DNA from: Haloferax litoreum
GTDB taxonomy: Archaea > Halobacteriota > Halobacteria > Halobacteriales > Haloferacaceae
NCBI RefSeq assembly: GCF_009674605.1
Contig: NZ_WKJO01000001.1
Location: forward strand, 2,852,001 to 2,916,000
DNA: 64,000 bases
Direction: 5' to 3'
The notes beneath the pieces were generated by a model. That model had not been told where the DNA came from, made no database searches, and saw nothing but the letters and a program-made list of their open reading frames with translations. Made by a program: the position numbers and the translations under genes. Numbering within the stretch: the stretch's first letter is position 1; each line of letters opens with the position of its first letter. Below are positions 1 through 8,192 of the stretch, piece by piece.

Positions 1-2
1 TC

Positions 3-260
3 GATTCCGTCCGGTCTGGGCTATCACCCTCGAAGGGGTTGGTTCGGAGTGTCTCGATTGGAACCATCAGTTTTGCTGGCCTCGCTCTCTCGTACGTGTT
101 TCACGACGGAATCAAGTACGTGTACTATTTTCTGCTAAAACCGAGACCGATTGCCAGCACGCCGTACGAATCACTGTTGGTCGTTCTCGCTACGGGGGTC
201 GTCTTGAGCCAACTCCCGACGTGCTATTACCTCACGAACGTCCGGTCTGGGCGTCGGTGA
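3..260 (+). CDS. Partial hypothetical membrane protein (5' end outside window)
   Basis: The reading frame is open to the left edge of the window and ends with TGA at 258-260, so the N-terminus is missing. About 85 residues are visible. They contain two hydrophobic stretches, roughly residues 15-35 and 50-70 of the visible part, separated by a short basic and aromatic loop, and the protein ends in a short positively charged tail. That fits the C-terminal end of a small integral membrane protein. I recognise no family. It converges with the halocyanin gene on the other strand, 14 bases away. A chance open frame cannot be excluded. Confidence 0.35.
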   Translation, partial: DSVRSGLSPSKGLVRSVSIGTISFAGLALSYVFHDGIKYVYYFLLKPRPIASTPYESLLVVLATGVVLSQLPTCYYLTNVRSGRR

Positions 261-274
261 CGAGTGAAACTCGG

Positions 275-721
275 TTACTCTTCGACCACAACCGTCCCGA
301 CCATCCCGGCCTGTTCGTGCGGGATGCAGAGATACTCGTACTCGCCGGGTACATTGAACGTGTACGAGTACGTCTCGCCGCTATCGATGAGGCCACCGAG
401 TGAGTTCGAGTACGACTTGCGGGCCGTCTGTTCGTCCTCGTATCCGCCGCTGGCGAAGAACTCCGCACCCTCGGGGAGGACGCTCTCGTAGGCGGTGACA
501 GTGTGACCGCGCGAACTCGTGTTTCGCCACACGACTTCGTCGCCGACTTCGACGGTGACGACCGGTGGGTCGAACGCGACGGCGGTCATCCCGACGTCGA
601 ACTCTCCGTTGGACGCCAGCGTCGTTGCACACCCGGCGAGGCTGGCAGTTACGGCCGTCCCCGCGGCGGCGAGAAACGCGCGTCGTGTCTGGCGGCCATC
701 TGAGGACCCATCGTCTCGCAT
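275..721 (-). CDS. Halocyanin-like blue copper lipoprotein
   Basis: A small periplasm-side blue copper protein expected to carry electrons at the outer face of the membrane. A twin-arginine signal (TRRAFL, residues 12-17) leads to a lipobox SLAGC with lipidated Cys31, so the protein should be Tat-exported and lipid-anchored. The rest is a plastocyanin fold whose copper ligands are visible: the His in RGHTV, and Cys, His and Met in CIPHEQAGM. The ATG at 721 is preferred over the one at 757 because a TATA-like box lies at 743-750, about 25 bases upstream and inside the longer version, which fits a leaderless transcript. The electron partner is not identifiable from the neighbours. Confidence 0.85.
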   Translation of the reverse strand: MRDDGSSDGRQTRRAFLAAAGTAVTASLAGCATTLASNGEFDVGMTAVAFDPPVVTVEVGDEVVWRNTSSRGHTVTAYESVLPEGAEFFASGGYEDEQTARKSYSNSLGGLIDSGETYSYTFNVPGEYEYLCIPHEQAGMVGTVVVEE

Positions 722-742
722 AGCCGAGTCTCGGGACGCGAC

Positions 743-750
743 GGATAAAT
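743..750 (-). promoter_or_regulatory. TATA-like box of halocyanin gene
   Basis: On the minus strand the bases read ATTTATCC, centred about 25 bases before the ATG at 721. This is the spacing expected for a leaderless haloarchaeal transcript, and it is the main reason for choosing the shorter start of the halocyanin gene. Confidence 0.5.
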
Positions 751-850
751 GTCGCATGGTTCACTCGCCGAACCTTCTGTGGGGACCCGACTGGCCCGAC
801 AGCACGAACGGAACGTAAGAGGCAAAGGGGAGGTACGCAATCGCAACGGT

Positions 851-1522
851 ATGAGACCCCGATTCGTCGGCCGGTTAGGCCTCGCGGACGTGGTCACCGC
901 CGGCAACGCGGCACTCGGGTTCGTCGCTGCGGTGTTGACCGCAATCGACGTTCGCCTCGCCGCCAAGGCGATTCTCCTCGCCGCGATAGCCGACGGACTG
1001 GATGGGGTCGTCGCCCGCCGCTACGGTGGAACAGAAGCCGGACCGTACCTCGATTCACTCGCCGACGTGGCCTCGTTCGGTGTCGCACCGGCACTTCTCG
1101 TCGTCACCGTCGTCCGGGAGATGTGGGCCTTCGACCGACTGCGAGTCGTCCTCGGCGTCGCTATCGCGGCACTGTTCGTCGCTGCCGCCGTGATTCGGTT
1201 GGCCCTCTACACCGCCTACGACAGCGACAGCGACGAAACAGTCGGCGTGCCGACGACGCTCGCCGCGACTATCCTCTCGGCCGGCGTCCTCGTCGGGTTC
1301 GTCGACCCGATGCTCCTCGTCGTCCTCTCGGCTATCATGGCCGGACTGATGCTCTCCGACGTGACGTACCCAGACTTACACGCGCAGGACGCACTCGTGA
1401 TGGGCGTGGTGCAGGGACTCGCCATCGTCCTCTCTGGGTCGCTCGGAGAAGGGTTCGCGTTCGGCTTGCTGTTCTTGGCGCTCGGCTATCTGTTCTTGGG
1501 GCCGCGGTTCTACTGGGGATAG
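851..1522 (+). CDS. pssA: Archaetidylserine synthase, CDP-alcohol phosphotransferase
   Basis: An integral membrane enzyme that transfers a CDP-activated archaeal lipid to serine. At 223 residues it has about six hydrophobic segments and the CDP-alcohol signature: DG-VV-AR at residues 50-55 followed by G, D and D in GPYLDSLAD. I count seven residues between AR and the conserved G where eight are usual. The ATG at 851 is chosen because upstream residues of the longer frame are basic and non-conserved. In Haloferax volcanii the gene at the corresponding place (HVO_1143, from memory) is the PssA needed for lipid anchoring of archaeosortase substrates. That makes a role in C-terminal protein anchoring likely here. 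Confidence 0.85.
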   Translation: MRPRFVGRLGLADVVTAGNAALGFVAAVLTAIDVRLAAKAILLAAIADGLDGVVARRYGGTEAGPYLDSLADVASFGVAPALLVVTVVREMWAFDRLRVVLGVAIAALFVAAAVIRLALYTAYDSDSDETVGVPTTLAATILSAGVLVGFVDPMLLVVLSAIMAGLMLSDVTYPDLHAQDALVMGVVQGLAIVLSGSLGEGFAFGLLFLALGYLFLGPRFYWG

Positions 1523-1524
1523 CA

Positions 1525-1782
1525 CTAGTACCGACCATCGTCGAACAACTCCGGCACGACGAGTGCGACAGCAAAGACGAGGATGGCGACGACAACTAAG
1601 ACGGCCGGCCCCATCTGCGGGTCAATCCCGAGCGTCTGTGCGACTCCCCTCGCAATCGGGTCTGTTTTCGACTCGATGCGCTGGCCCACGAGGCCAGTTG
1701 CACCAACACCGATGCCCGCGGTGATGACGGCCGGGGGACCACCGGCTTTCACGGCGCGTCTCAGGAAACCCTGCCTGAACAT
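1525..1782 (-). CDS. Hypothetical small membrane protein
   Basis: An 85-residue protein beginning MFRQGFLRR. A Gly/Ala-rich stretch (about residues 15-35) is followed by a strongly hydrophobic C-terminal helix (about 60-80). The basic N-terminus suggests a cytoplasmic N-terminus. It converges with pssA, with stop codons only two bases apart, which supports a real gene boundary. An in-frame ATG five codons upstream exists, but ATG 1782 has the better-looking basic start. I recognise no family or function. Confidence 0.55.
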   Translation of the reverse strand: MFRQGFLRRAVKAGGPPAVITAGIGVGATGLVGQRIESKTDPIARGVAQTLGIDPQMGPAVLVVVAILVFAVALVVPELFDDGRY

Positions 1783-1914
1783 GTGAGAGGCACACACTCG
1801 GCTCCGATAAAAGCGGTTCCCCGTGGAACCAGAGACGTCCGCGACTCGCCTACAGCGCGAACGTCACTGTGATAGCACCCCGTCGAATGGTGGACGGGAC
1901 GCTCTCGCCTCGCG

Positions 1915-2190
1915 TCACATCCCCATGTCCGCCGCATCCTCCGGAACCGGAAGGTCCGTCGGCGAGACACCGAGGAGTTCTGCGGCGTGGTCGAGTGCCA
2001 TGTCGAATCCGTAGTAGCGTTCTAGCTCGTCGCCATCGACCGTCGGGCGAACTTTGAGCATCGCATAGCCGCTGATGTTCTGCGCCACGGCGGCGGTTCG
2101 ACCCTCCCGGTCAAATTCGAGGACGCGTTCAGTATCGGTGACGTAGTACCGTGCAGTGATGTCGTTGGCAGACGCCTCCTGTTCGGTCAT
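1915..2190 (-). CDS. Conserved haloarchaeal protein of unknown function
   Basis: A soluble, acidic protein of 91 residues starting MTEQEASAND. It holds short beta-strand-like segments (RYYVTDTERVLEF, YAMLKVRPTVDG) and a helical C-terminal third (residues 60-85) that ends in a Pro/Asp-rich tail. It lacks signal peptide, membrane segment and cysteine. The start at 2190 is preferred over 2244 because the extra residues are not acidic and would overlap the upstream control region. I believe it belongs to a small DUF family restricted to haloarchaea, but I cannot name a function. Confidence 0.65.
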   Translation of the reverse strand: MTEQEASANDITARYYVTDTERVLEFDREGRTAAVAQNISGYAMLKVRPTVDGDELERYYGFDMALDHAAELLGVSPTDLPVPEDAADMGM

Positions 2191-2300
2191 AACCGCCGCT
2201 AAGGACTGGGGTGTGTCTAATGTACCGGTTCTCTCGAAGACCAAGACGAGTCACGACTGCGGAACGAAAGTGACGTGAGTCTCACCTTCGAGGTGGAGGT

Positions 2301-2615
2301 ATGTGGTTCCAGAGCGGCCGGCGACGTGACCTCTGCGCCATCCTCTACGACGCAGGCGAACTCCGGGGACAGAAGTTGAAGACGCGACTCGAGAACTACT
2401 ACGACATCCGACTCGACCCGCAGTCGTTCTACGCGACGCTCGACGCACTCGTGGATGCGGGCCACCTCGAACGACGAGTACGGGGGATACACGACGTGTA
2501 TGGACTCACCGACGAAGGAGCGAGACGGGTCGAATCGTACTACGCGTGGCTCACCGAACGCGTAGAAAGTGGCGAAAAGCGGACGGCGGACGCCGACGTG
2601 CGGACTACCGACTGA
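2301..2615 (+). CDS. PadR-like winged-helix transcriptional regulator
   Basis: A 104-residue winged-helix protein. Residues 5-85 match the PadR pattern: a first helix (RRDLCAILYDAG), a recognition-helix region ending FYATLDALVDAGHLERR, then a wing and YGLTDEGARRVESYYAWL. The lone domain without effector part suggests a small dimeric repressor. It sits head-out from the minus-strand gene at 1915-2190 and just before the convergent acyl-CoA dehydrogenase (stop codons five bases apart), so its own promoter lies in 2191-2300. The target is unknown. Confidence 0.75.
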   Translation: MWFQSGRRRDLCAILYDAGELRGQKLKTRLENYYDIRLDPQSFYATLDALVDAGHLERRVRGIHDVYGLTDEGARRVESYYAWLTERVESGEKRTADADVRTTD

Positions 2616-2620
2616 CGCGG

Positions 2621-3763
2621 TTACTTCTGGACCCAGTCGCCGATGGTGTTGCGGAGAATCTCGCTCGTTCCCTCGTATATCTCGTTGAGTTTCGCGTCGC
2701 GGTAGTAGCGTTCGGCGGCGAAGTCCTTGGTGTAGCCGTAGCCACCGTGAATCTGGATGCCTTCGTTGGCGACTTCACGAGAGATTTCAGAGGCGTAGAG
2801 CTTCGCCTGTGCGGCCTCCTTGATGAACGTCTCGTCGCGCATCTTCAGGTCTGCGGCCTTGTGCATGAGGAGTTTCGCGGCTTGCACCTTCGTGTCCATG
2901 TCGGCGAGTTTGTGCTTGATGGCCTGGAAGTCGCCGATTGGCTGGTCGAACTGCTCGCGTTCGCCGGCGTACTTCACGGCGTCGTCGAGGGCCGCCCGCG
3001 CGATACCGACAGAGCGCGCCGCGATGGTGATGCGGCCACCGTTGAGCGTCTTCAGTGCGTGGATGAACCCGTCACCCTCGTCGCCGAGGAGTCGGTCTTC
3101 GGGGATACGCATGTCGTCGAAGCGGAGTTCGGCAGTCGGACAGCCCTTGTCACCGAGTTTGTGCTCCGTGCCTTCGACGATGAATCCGTCGTCCTCCTCG
3201 GGTCGGACGACGAACGAGGAGATACCCTTGTTGCCCGCGTCGGGGTCAGTCTTCGCGAACAGGATGACCGTATCGGCGACCGAGCCGTTCGAAATCCAGA
3301 GCTTCCCGCCGTTGACGACGTACTCGTCGCCGTCTTTGACTGCCGTCGTCTCCATGGCGGGTACATCGCTGCCTGCGCCGGGTTCCGAGAGGGCGAACGC
3401 GCCGATATCTGTCCCTTCGTTGACCGGCGTGAGGTAGGTCTGCTTCTGGTCTTCGTTCCCGAACTCGTAGAGCATGTTGCCAGCGAGACTCGTGTGCGCG
3501 GCGACGATGGTACCCAGTCCACCGGAGCCTCGCGAAATCTCTTCGAGGCCGATAGCGTACGAGTGGTAGTCGAGGCCCGCGCCACCGTACTCCTCAGGGA
3601 AGGGCATCCCCATCAGGCCCAGTTCGCCCATCTCTTTGACGAGGTCGGCAGGGAACTCGTCGGTTTCGTCGATTTCGGCCGCCCGAGGTTTGACCTCCTC
3701 GTCGACGAACTCCGCGACCATGTCTCTGATTTGCTTCTGCTCAGCAGTGAGCGTGAAGTCCAT
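2621..3763 (-). CDS. Acyl-CoA dehydrogenase
   Basis: FAD enzyme catalysing alpha,beta-dehydrogenation of acyl-CoA thioesters, the first step of fatty or branched-chain acyl-CoA oxidation. At 380 residues it has the normal family length: N-terminal helical domain, central beta domain with FALSEPGAGSD and WISNG, and C-terminal helical domain with HGGYGYTKDF and the catalytic-base motif IYEGTSEI. The start MDFTLTAEQ at 3763 is chosen over the ATG at 3778 because a TATA-like box (minus strand, about 3784-3793) lies about 25 bases before it. Chain-length specificity cannot be read from sequence. No electron-transfer flavoprotein or thiolase genes are adjacent. Confidence 0.92.
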   Translation of the reverse strand: MDFTLTAEQKQIRDMVAEFVDEEVKPRAAEIDETDEFPADLVKEMGELGLMGMPFPEEYGGAGLDYHSYAIGLEEISRGSGGLGTIVAAHTSLAGNMLYEFGNEDQKQTYLTPVNEGTDIGAFALSEPGAGSDVPAMETTAVKDGDEYVVNGGKLWISNGSVADTVILFAKTDPDAGNKGISSFVVRPEEDDGFIVEGTEHKLGDKGCPTAELRFDDMRIPEDRLLGDEGDGFIHALKTLNGGRITIAARSVGIARAALDDAVKYAGEREQFDQPIGDFQAIKHKLADMDTKVQAAKLLMHKAADLKMRDETFIKEAAQAKLYASEISREVANEGIQIHGGYGYTKDFAAERYYRDAKLNEIYEGTSEILRNTIGDWVQK

Positions 3764-3830
3764 GTGTGGTTCTTTCATCGACTATGCTTATGATTTTCTG
3801 CTACGGAACGCCGAGCCTCGCCCCACGAGA

Positions 3831-3838
3831 CTTTTTAT
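3831..3838 (+). promoter_or_regulatory. TATA-like box before squalene/phytoene synthase
   Basis: The bases CTTTTTAT lie 30 bases before the ATG at 3868, in an otherwise GC-rich stretch. This is the usual position for a haloarchaeal promoter driving a leaderless or very short-leader transcript. Confidence 0.45.
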
Positions 3839-3867
3839 CCCCCCTTCCGTATTGGTGAACACTCCGA

Positions 3868-4944
3868 ATGTCTCGACACGCCGATGCCCGGCCACCGGCA
3901 ACCGACGACGACCTTGACTGGTGTCACGATGCAGTTCAGGGTGTCTCGCGTACCTTCGCCCTCACCGTGGACGTCCTCGACGAACCGATGTCTTCCTACA
4001 TCTGTATTGGCTATCTCCTCTGCCGAGTCGCCGACACCGTGGAAGACTCGTCGTCGATTTCGCCCGGCGAGCAGGCCCATCTCCTTCGACTCTACGACAG
4101 CGCACTCGACCCAGACGACGACACCGACATCGACGAGTTCGTCGCTGCGGTCGAACCACATCTTCCACCCGAAGGCGAACGTTCCGACGACTGGATGGTC
4201 GTCGCGAACGCCGCCCGCGTCTTCCGCACGTTCGACGCACTCCCGGACGACGTTCGCGAGGCGGTCACGCCGCCCGTGCGCGAACTCGTCTCGGGGATGG
4301 CGATGTTCGTCGAACGCCACTCGGATACGGGCGGCCTCCGTATCCAATCGCGCGAAGAACTCGAAGAGTACTGTTACTACGCCGCGGGGACCGTCGGCAA
4401 CCTCATCACGAACCTCGTGACGCGGGGGAACGTCGACCGCGAACGCAGTTCGCGCCTCTACGACACGGCCGAGGAGTTCGGCTTGCTTCTCCAACTCGTC
4501 AACATCGCCAAAGACGTTCACGACGACTACACCGCCGAGAACAACGTCTACCTCCCCGCCGAATGGTTGGACGAAGAGGGCGTCCCGCAAGAGGAAGTCG
4601 TCGAACCACAAAACCTGAGCAAGACAGCGTCCGTCGTCTTCCGGACGGCCACGCACGCCAAGTCGTTCGTCGACGACGCCCAGACCTATCTGGAGACGGT
4701 TCCACTGCGCGACGGCAATACGCTCGCCGCGTGGGCAATTCCGTTCCTCCTCGCGGTTGGCACCCTCCGGGAACTCCTCGCCAACCCGGAGCACGCGGTG
4801 ACCGGAGAAGGCGTCAAAGTCTCGCGCCAAGAGGTGTTCGCCGTGGTGTCGGCCATGAACGGCGCCAGTTCCGAATCACTCGCCGAGATGCGGAACACCA
4901 TCGCTCGGCAACCGTTCCACCGGACGACCACGAACGCCGACTGA
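3868..4944 (+). CDS. Squalene/phytoene synthase family protein
   Basis: Head-to-head prenyl transferase of the trans-isoprenyl diphosphate synthase family, 358 residues. Both aspartate-rich Mg-diphosphate motifs are visible: DTVED near residue 56-60 and NIAKDVHDD near 212-220. The second motif, followed by NVYLPAEWL, looks more like squalene synthase than the typical phytoene synthase NILRDVGED pattern. I therefore favour condensation of two farnesyl diphosphates to squalene, with carotenoid synthesis as the alternative. It is divergent from the acyl-CoA dehydrogenase. No other carotenoid or squalene genes are nearby. Confidence 0.85.
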   Translation: MSRHADARPPATDDDLDWCHDAVQGVSRTFALTVDVLDEPMSSYICIGYLLCRVADTVEDSSSISPGEQAHLLRLYDSALDPDDDTDIDEFVAAVEPHLPPEGERSDDWMVVANAARVFRTFDALPDDVREAVTPPVRELVSGMAMFVERHSDTGGLRIQSREELEEYCYYAAGTVGNLITNLVTRGNVDRERSSRLYDTAEEFGLLLQLVNIAKDVHDDYTAENNVYLPAEWLDEEGVPQEEVVEPQNLSKTASVVFRTATHAKSFVDDAQTYLETVPLRDGNTLAAWAIPFLLAVGTLRELLANPEHAVTGEGVKVSRQEVFAVVSAMNGASSESLAEMRNTIARQPFHRTTTNAD

Positions 4945-5094
4945 GGCGTACCGCCTTCTCGCTTGGGTCGCCAGCCTCGACAGCGTCGGGGCGAGAACGA
5001 AGACTGTTGTTTCTCCGAGAGACCACGGAATCACGTCGGATTCCAGACGGGTCGACTGTTCGGTGTCCACGAGTGACGGGCGGGTTTTGGGAGG

Positions 5095-5101
5095 ATTTTT
5101 A
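5095..5101 (+). promoter_or_regulatory. TATA-like box of coxC
   Basis: ATTTTTA lies 25 bases before the ATG at 5126 in a GC-rich context, consistent with a leaderless coxC transcript. Confidence 0.45.
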
Positions 5102-5125
5102 GTAGCCGAAGAATAACGGGCGTCT

Positions 5126-5974
5126 ATGAGTACCGAAGAAGCACACGACGACCACGGCCACCACCTGCCGGCGGTCCAGGACTGGCCGCGCGGCTTCGGC
5201 GAGGCGAGTTGGTGGCCGTTCGTCACCGCCGTCGGGGGCGCAGGCATCTACACCGGTGCCGGTCTGTACGTCATGGGACAGGACGGAATCGTTGGGTCGG
5301 CGCTCGGCCCCGCCGTGTTCATCGGCAGCATCTTCCTCTTCCTGGCCGGTATCTACGGCTGGTTGTACCACGCCTTCGTGAGCCACTTCTGGTCGCGCGA
5401 CGCGAACCAAAAGAGTGCGGCGAAACTCCGCTGGGGCATGATTGCCTTCCTCGGGTCCGAACTCGCGACGTTCGGTGCGCTGTTCGCCTATTACTTCTTC
5501 ATCCGCGCAGGAGCGTGGCCCCCGCAGGAGCTCCCACCACTGACCGGGTCGCTCGTGTTGGCGAACACTGCCCTCCTGATTGCGTCGAGTTTCACGCTCC
5601 ACTGGGCACATATCGCCATCCGTAACGAGAACCGTCGAAACTTCATCCTCGGCCTCGCCGCCACGCTCCTCCTCGGGGTCATCTTCATCGGCGGTCAGGT
5701 GTACGAGTACTACGAGTTCATCGTGCACGAAGGGTTCGACCTCACGTCGGGTATCTTCGGGTCGGCCTTCTACGGCCTCACCGGCCTCCACGGGCTTCAC
5801 GTGAGCATGGGCGCTGTGCTTCTCGGCATCGTGTTCGTCCGCGCACTCCGCGGTCAGTACTCCGCCGAACGCCACGTCTCCGTGAGCACGGCCTCGATGT
5901 ACTGGCACTTCGTCGACGTCGTCTGGATTTTCCTCGTCGTCGTCCTGTACGTCGGCGCGGAAGTCGGCGCGTAA
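5126..5974 (+). CDS. coxC: Cytochrome c oxidase subunit III
   Basis: Membrane subunit of a haem-copper terminal oxidase. The protein is 282 residues with a His/Asp-rich N-terminal tail and about seven hydrophobic segments. Recognisable family features are WGMIAFLGSELATFGALFAYYF near residues 110-130, the later YYEF, YGLTGLHGLHV and WHFVDVVWIFLVVVLY. The last pair (GLHGLHV and WHFVD) is diagnostic of subunit III. No genes for subunits I or II are next to it, so the oxidase is encoded at separate loci. It has its own promoter and is convergent with the channel gene downstream. Confidence 0.92.
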   Translation: MSTEEAHDDHGHHLPAVQDWPRGFGEASWWPFVTAVGGAGIYTGAGLYVMGQDGIVGSALGPAVFIGSIFLFLAGIYGWLYHAFVSHFWSRDANQKSAAKLRWGMIAFLGSELATFGALFAYYFFIRAGAWPPQELPPLTGSLVLANTALLIASSFTLHWAHIAIRNENRRNFILGLAATLLLGVIFIGGQVYEYYEFIVHEGFDLTSGIFGSAFYGLTGLHGLHVSMGAVLLGIVFVRALRGQYSAERHVSVSTASMYWHFVDVVWIFLVVVLYVGAEVGA

Positions 5975-6067
5975 TCGTTCGGACCACGACTACCTTTTTC
6001 GCCGAAGTAACCTGTCAGCGACGGCGCTCGGACTGTCGTCTCGTCGAACGACCCCAGTGCGACGCCC

Positions 6068-7726
6068 TCAGCCGAACTGCTCGTTGAATCGGTAGATATC
6101 TTTGTCGAGGCCGGCGACGACGAGGTCGTCTTCCGACTGGACACGCAGGTCGGGCCCGACTTCGGTGAGGAGTTCTCCCGCACGCTCGACGGCGATGATG
6201 GTGCAGTTCGTCTTCGCTCGCACGTCCGCCCCGGCGAGCGTTCGCCCGACGAGGCCCGGTGCCTGCGTCCGAACGATTTCTATCTGGGACTGCGGCGCGA
6301 TGACTTCCTCGTCGAGGACCGTCGACGCGAGCATGCGCCCCGCGACGGTGGAGAGTGCCAGCACGTAGTCCGCCCCAGCGCGGTAGAGTTTCGAGATGCT
6401 CTCGGTCTCGTTCGCCCGCGCGATGACTTCGGTCTCTTCGGAGACACGCTCTGAGACGAGTGTCGCGAACACTGCCGTCGTGTCGTCGTCGAGGGCGAGG
6501 AGGACGCCGCGCGCTTCGGTGACGTTCGCCTCCGCGAGCGTCTTCGGGTCGGTGATGTCACCGACCACGTCCACGCCGGGTTTCGGCTCTTTGTCGACGA
6601 CGAGATGGGGGACACCCGAACTCGCGAGTGTCTCTGCGGCCGTCGACCCGACTTCGCCGTACCCCGCGACGATGACCGTTCCCCGGCGGAAGCGACGCGC
6701 CGACGAGAGGGTGAGCGAGCGAAGTTCTTCGAGTCGCTTCTCGCGCCCGACGACGAGGAGAATCGTGTGTTCGTCGATGACGTCGTCTGGCGCAGGTGGC
6801 GAGACGAACTTCCCTGAGAACCACGCCCCGATGACGTTGACGCCGGTGAGACGGGCGATACCGCTCTCGGCGATGGTCTCACCTTCGACCGGACTCCCGC
6901 GCTGGACCAGCAGTTCTGCGACTTCGAAGTCCTCACCGATTTCTATCGCGTCACCGAGTGCAGAGGAGACGGACGTGGTCGCCTTCCCGGCGAGACTCTC
7001 ACCGAGGAGTCTGCGGGGCGAGACCACCTGGTCCGCACCGGCGTAGCGGTGATACTCCGCGACGCGAGGGTTTTCGATGAGACTGACGACACGACTCGAC
7101 GGTGCGGCCTGCTTCGCGGCCAAGATGATACTCGCGTTCGTCTCGTCGTCGTCGTCGGCGACGATTGCGAGCGTTTCGGATGCGTTCACCGCTTCCAGCG
7201 ACTCGACCGATTCGGGGTCGCCGTGGACGACTTCGTACCCTTTTCCGAACAGGTCTTCGGCGAGGTCACGGTCCGATTCGAGGACGACGTACGGGACGTC
7301 CATCGCGTCGAGTTCGTCGACGAGTGCGTCTCCACGCGGAGTGAACGTGCAGATGACGACGTGGTCCGAGAGGTCGGTGGACGTCGGCGGCGCGGTCCGT
7401 AACGCGTCTTCGACGAGTGGAACGAGGAACAACGGGAGCGTGAGGAAGACGGTGGTCACGCCGGTGAGTTGCATCAAGATAGAGAGCGCGAGCAGTGGCG
7501 GTGAGTCGACCCAGAACCGCGTCTGTTCGCCGTACCCAGTGGTCGTGAACGTCTCGACGACGACGTGGAGCGACTGGAGGTAACTCACGTCCTCACCGGC
7601 GAACTGCCCCGCCGCCCAGCGATAGACGACTGCGTAGGTGAGCATCAACGTTGCCGCGCCCGCGAGGTAACGACCGAGACGAGATTTCGCTTTCGACAAA
7701 CCGGGGCCGTCACCCGAAATAGACAT
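6068..7726 (-). CDS. Potassium channel with two RCK (TrkA-like) domains
   Basis: A 552-residue membrane protein. It starts with two transmembrane helices and a pore loop carrying the selectivity filter TTTGYGEQ (about residues 65-72). Then come two full regulator-of-conductance units in tandem: RCK-N starting VVICTFTPRGDALV (about 105) with a TrkA-C part near 225-300, and a second RCK-N starting VIVAGYGEVGS (about 335) with a TrkA-C part near 470-550. The second RCK-N has a clear GYGEVGS nucleotide loop; the first does not. Likely role: NAD(H)- or nucleotide-gated K+ flux, important for a salt-in halophile. The same architecture occurs in other archaeal channels. Confidence 0.85.
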   Translation of the reverse strand: MSISGDGPGLSKAKSRLGRYLAGAATLMLTYAVVYRWAAGQFAGEDVSYLQSLHVVVETFTTTGYGEQTRFWVDSPPLLALSILMQLTGVTTVFLTLPLFLVPLVEDALRTAPPTSTDLSDHVVICTFTPRGDALVDELDAMDVPYVVLESDRDLAEDLFGKGYEVVHGDPESVESLEAVNASETLAIVADDDDETNASIILAAKQAAPSSRVVSLIENPRVAEYHRYAGADQVVSPRRLLGESLAGKATTSVSSALGDAIEIGEDFEVAELLVQRGSPVEGETIAESGIARLTGVNVIGAWFSGKFVSPPAPDDVIDEHTILLVVGREKRLEELRSLTLSSARRFRRGTVIVAGYGEVGSTAAETLASSGVPHLVVDKEPKPGVDVVGDITDPKTLAEANVTEARGVLLALDDDTTAVFATLVSERVSEETEVIARANETESISKLYRAGADYVLALSTVAGRMLASTVLDEEVIAPQSQIEIVRTQAPGLVGRTLAGADVRAKTNCTIIAVERAGELLTEVGPDLRVQSEDDLVVAGLDKDIYRFNEQFG

Positions 7727-7780
7727 ACCACTCGCTATGCCCCCCGGTGTCTAAAAGGGTCCTGCCGTCTGACGGATTCT

Positions 7781-8125
7781 ATGGGCCGACGGAGAGACGC
7801 CGAACTCGCACTCGTCGTCGCGATACCCGTCGCAGTCGGTGTCGCCGTGCTTCGCCCGCCGAGTACGCTCAGTGCGATTCTCGTCGGCATCATCGGTGCA
7901 CTCGTCGTCGAAGCACTGTTGCTCCGAGCGCGGTCCCGCGTGCGAACGCTGTGGGACGACCAGCGGGTACAGGTCGTCGCCGTCGTAACGACACTCGTCG
8001 CTGTCGGCGTCGCCGTCGAGACGGTCGGTGCCAGCGTCCTCGTTCTCGTCCTCTCGGGTCTCGTGACCTATCTGCTCCTCCTCGTCGGCGTCGAACTTCG
8101 AGACTGGCAGACTGGGCGACCGTAG
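7781..8125 (+). CDS. Small integral membrane protein
   Basis: A 114-residue protein with three to four hydrophobic helices and a basic loop (LRARSRVRTLW). The ATG at 7781 lies about 30 bases after a weak TATA-like CTAAAAG, which sets the start. The N-terminal GRRRDAELALVVA resembles GRRAELALVVA of the small membrane protein at 10607-10945, on the far side of the acylase gene, so the two may be paralogues. The function is unknown. The position directly before an exported acylase hints at a membrane-linked role, but that is inference. Confidence 0.6.
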   Translation: MGRRRDAELALVVAIPVAVGVAVLRPPSTLSAILVGIIGALVVEALLLRARSRVRTLWDDQRVQVVAVVTTLVAVGVAVETVGASVLVLVLSGLVTYLLLLVGVELRDWQTGRP

Positions 8126-8192
8126 AACTCGGCGTCCGTTCACAAACGTCATTTGAGGAATACTTATCCGCAATCCGGACGCCCCTTTGGGT

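Noticed and set aside
2546..3793. A 415-codon open frame on the plus strand opposite the acyl-CoA dehydrogenase
   Set aside because: It is the shadow of a GC-rich, well-identified gene; composition (Val/Arg/Asp-rich) matches no family and overlaps the true gene completely.
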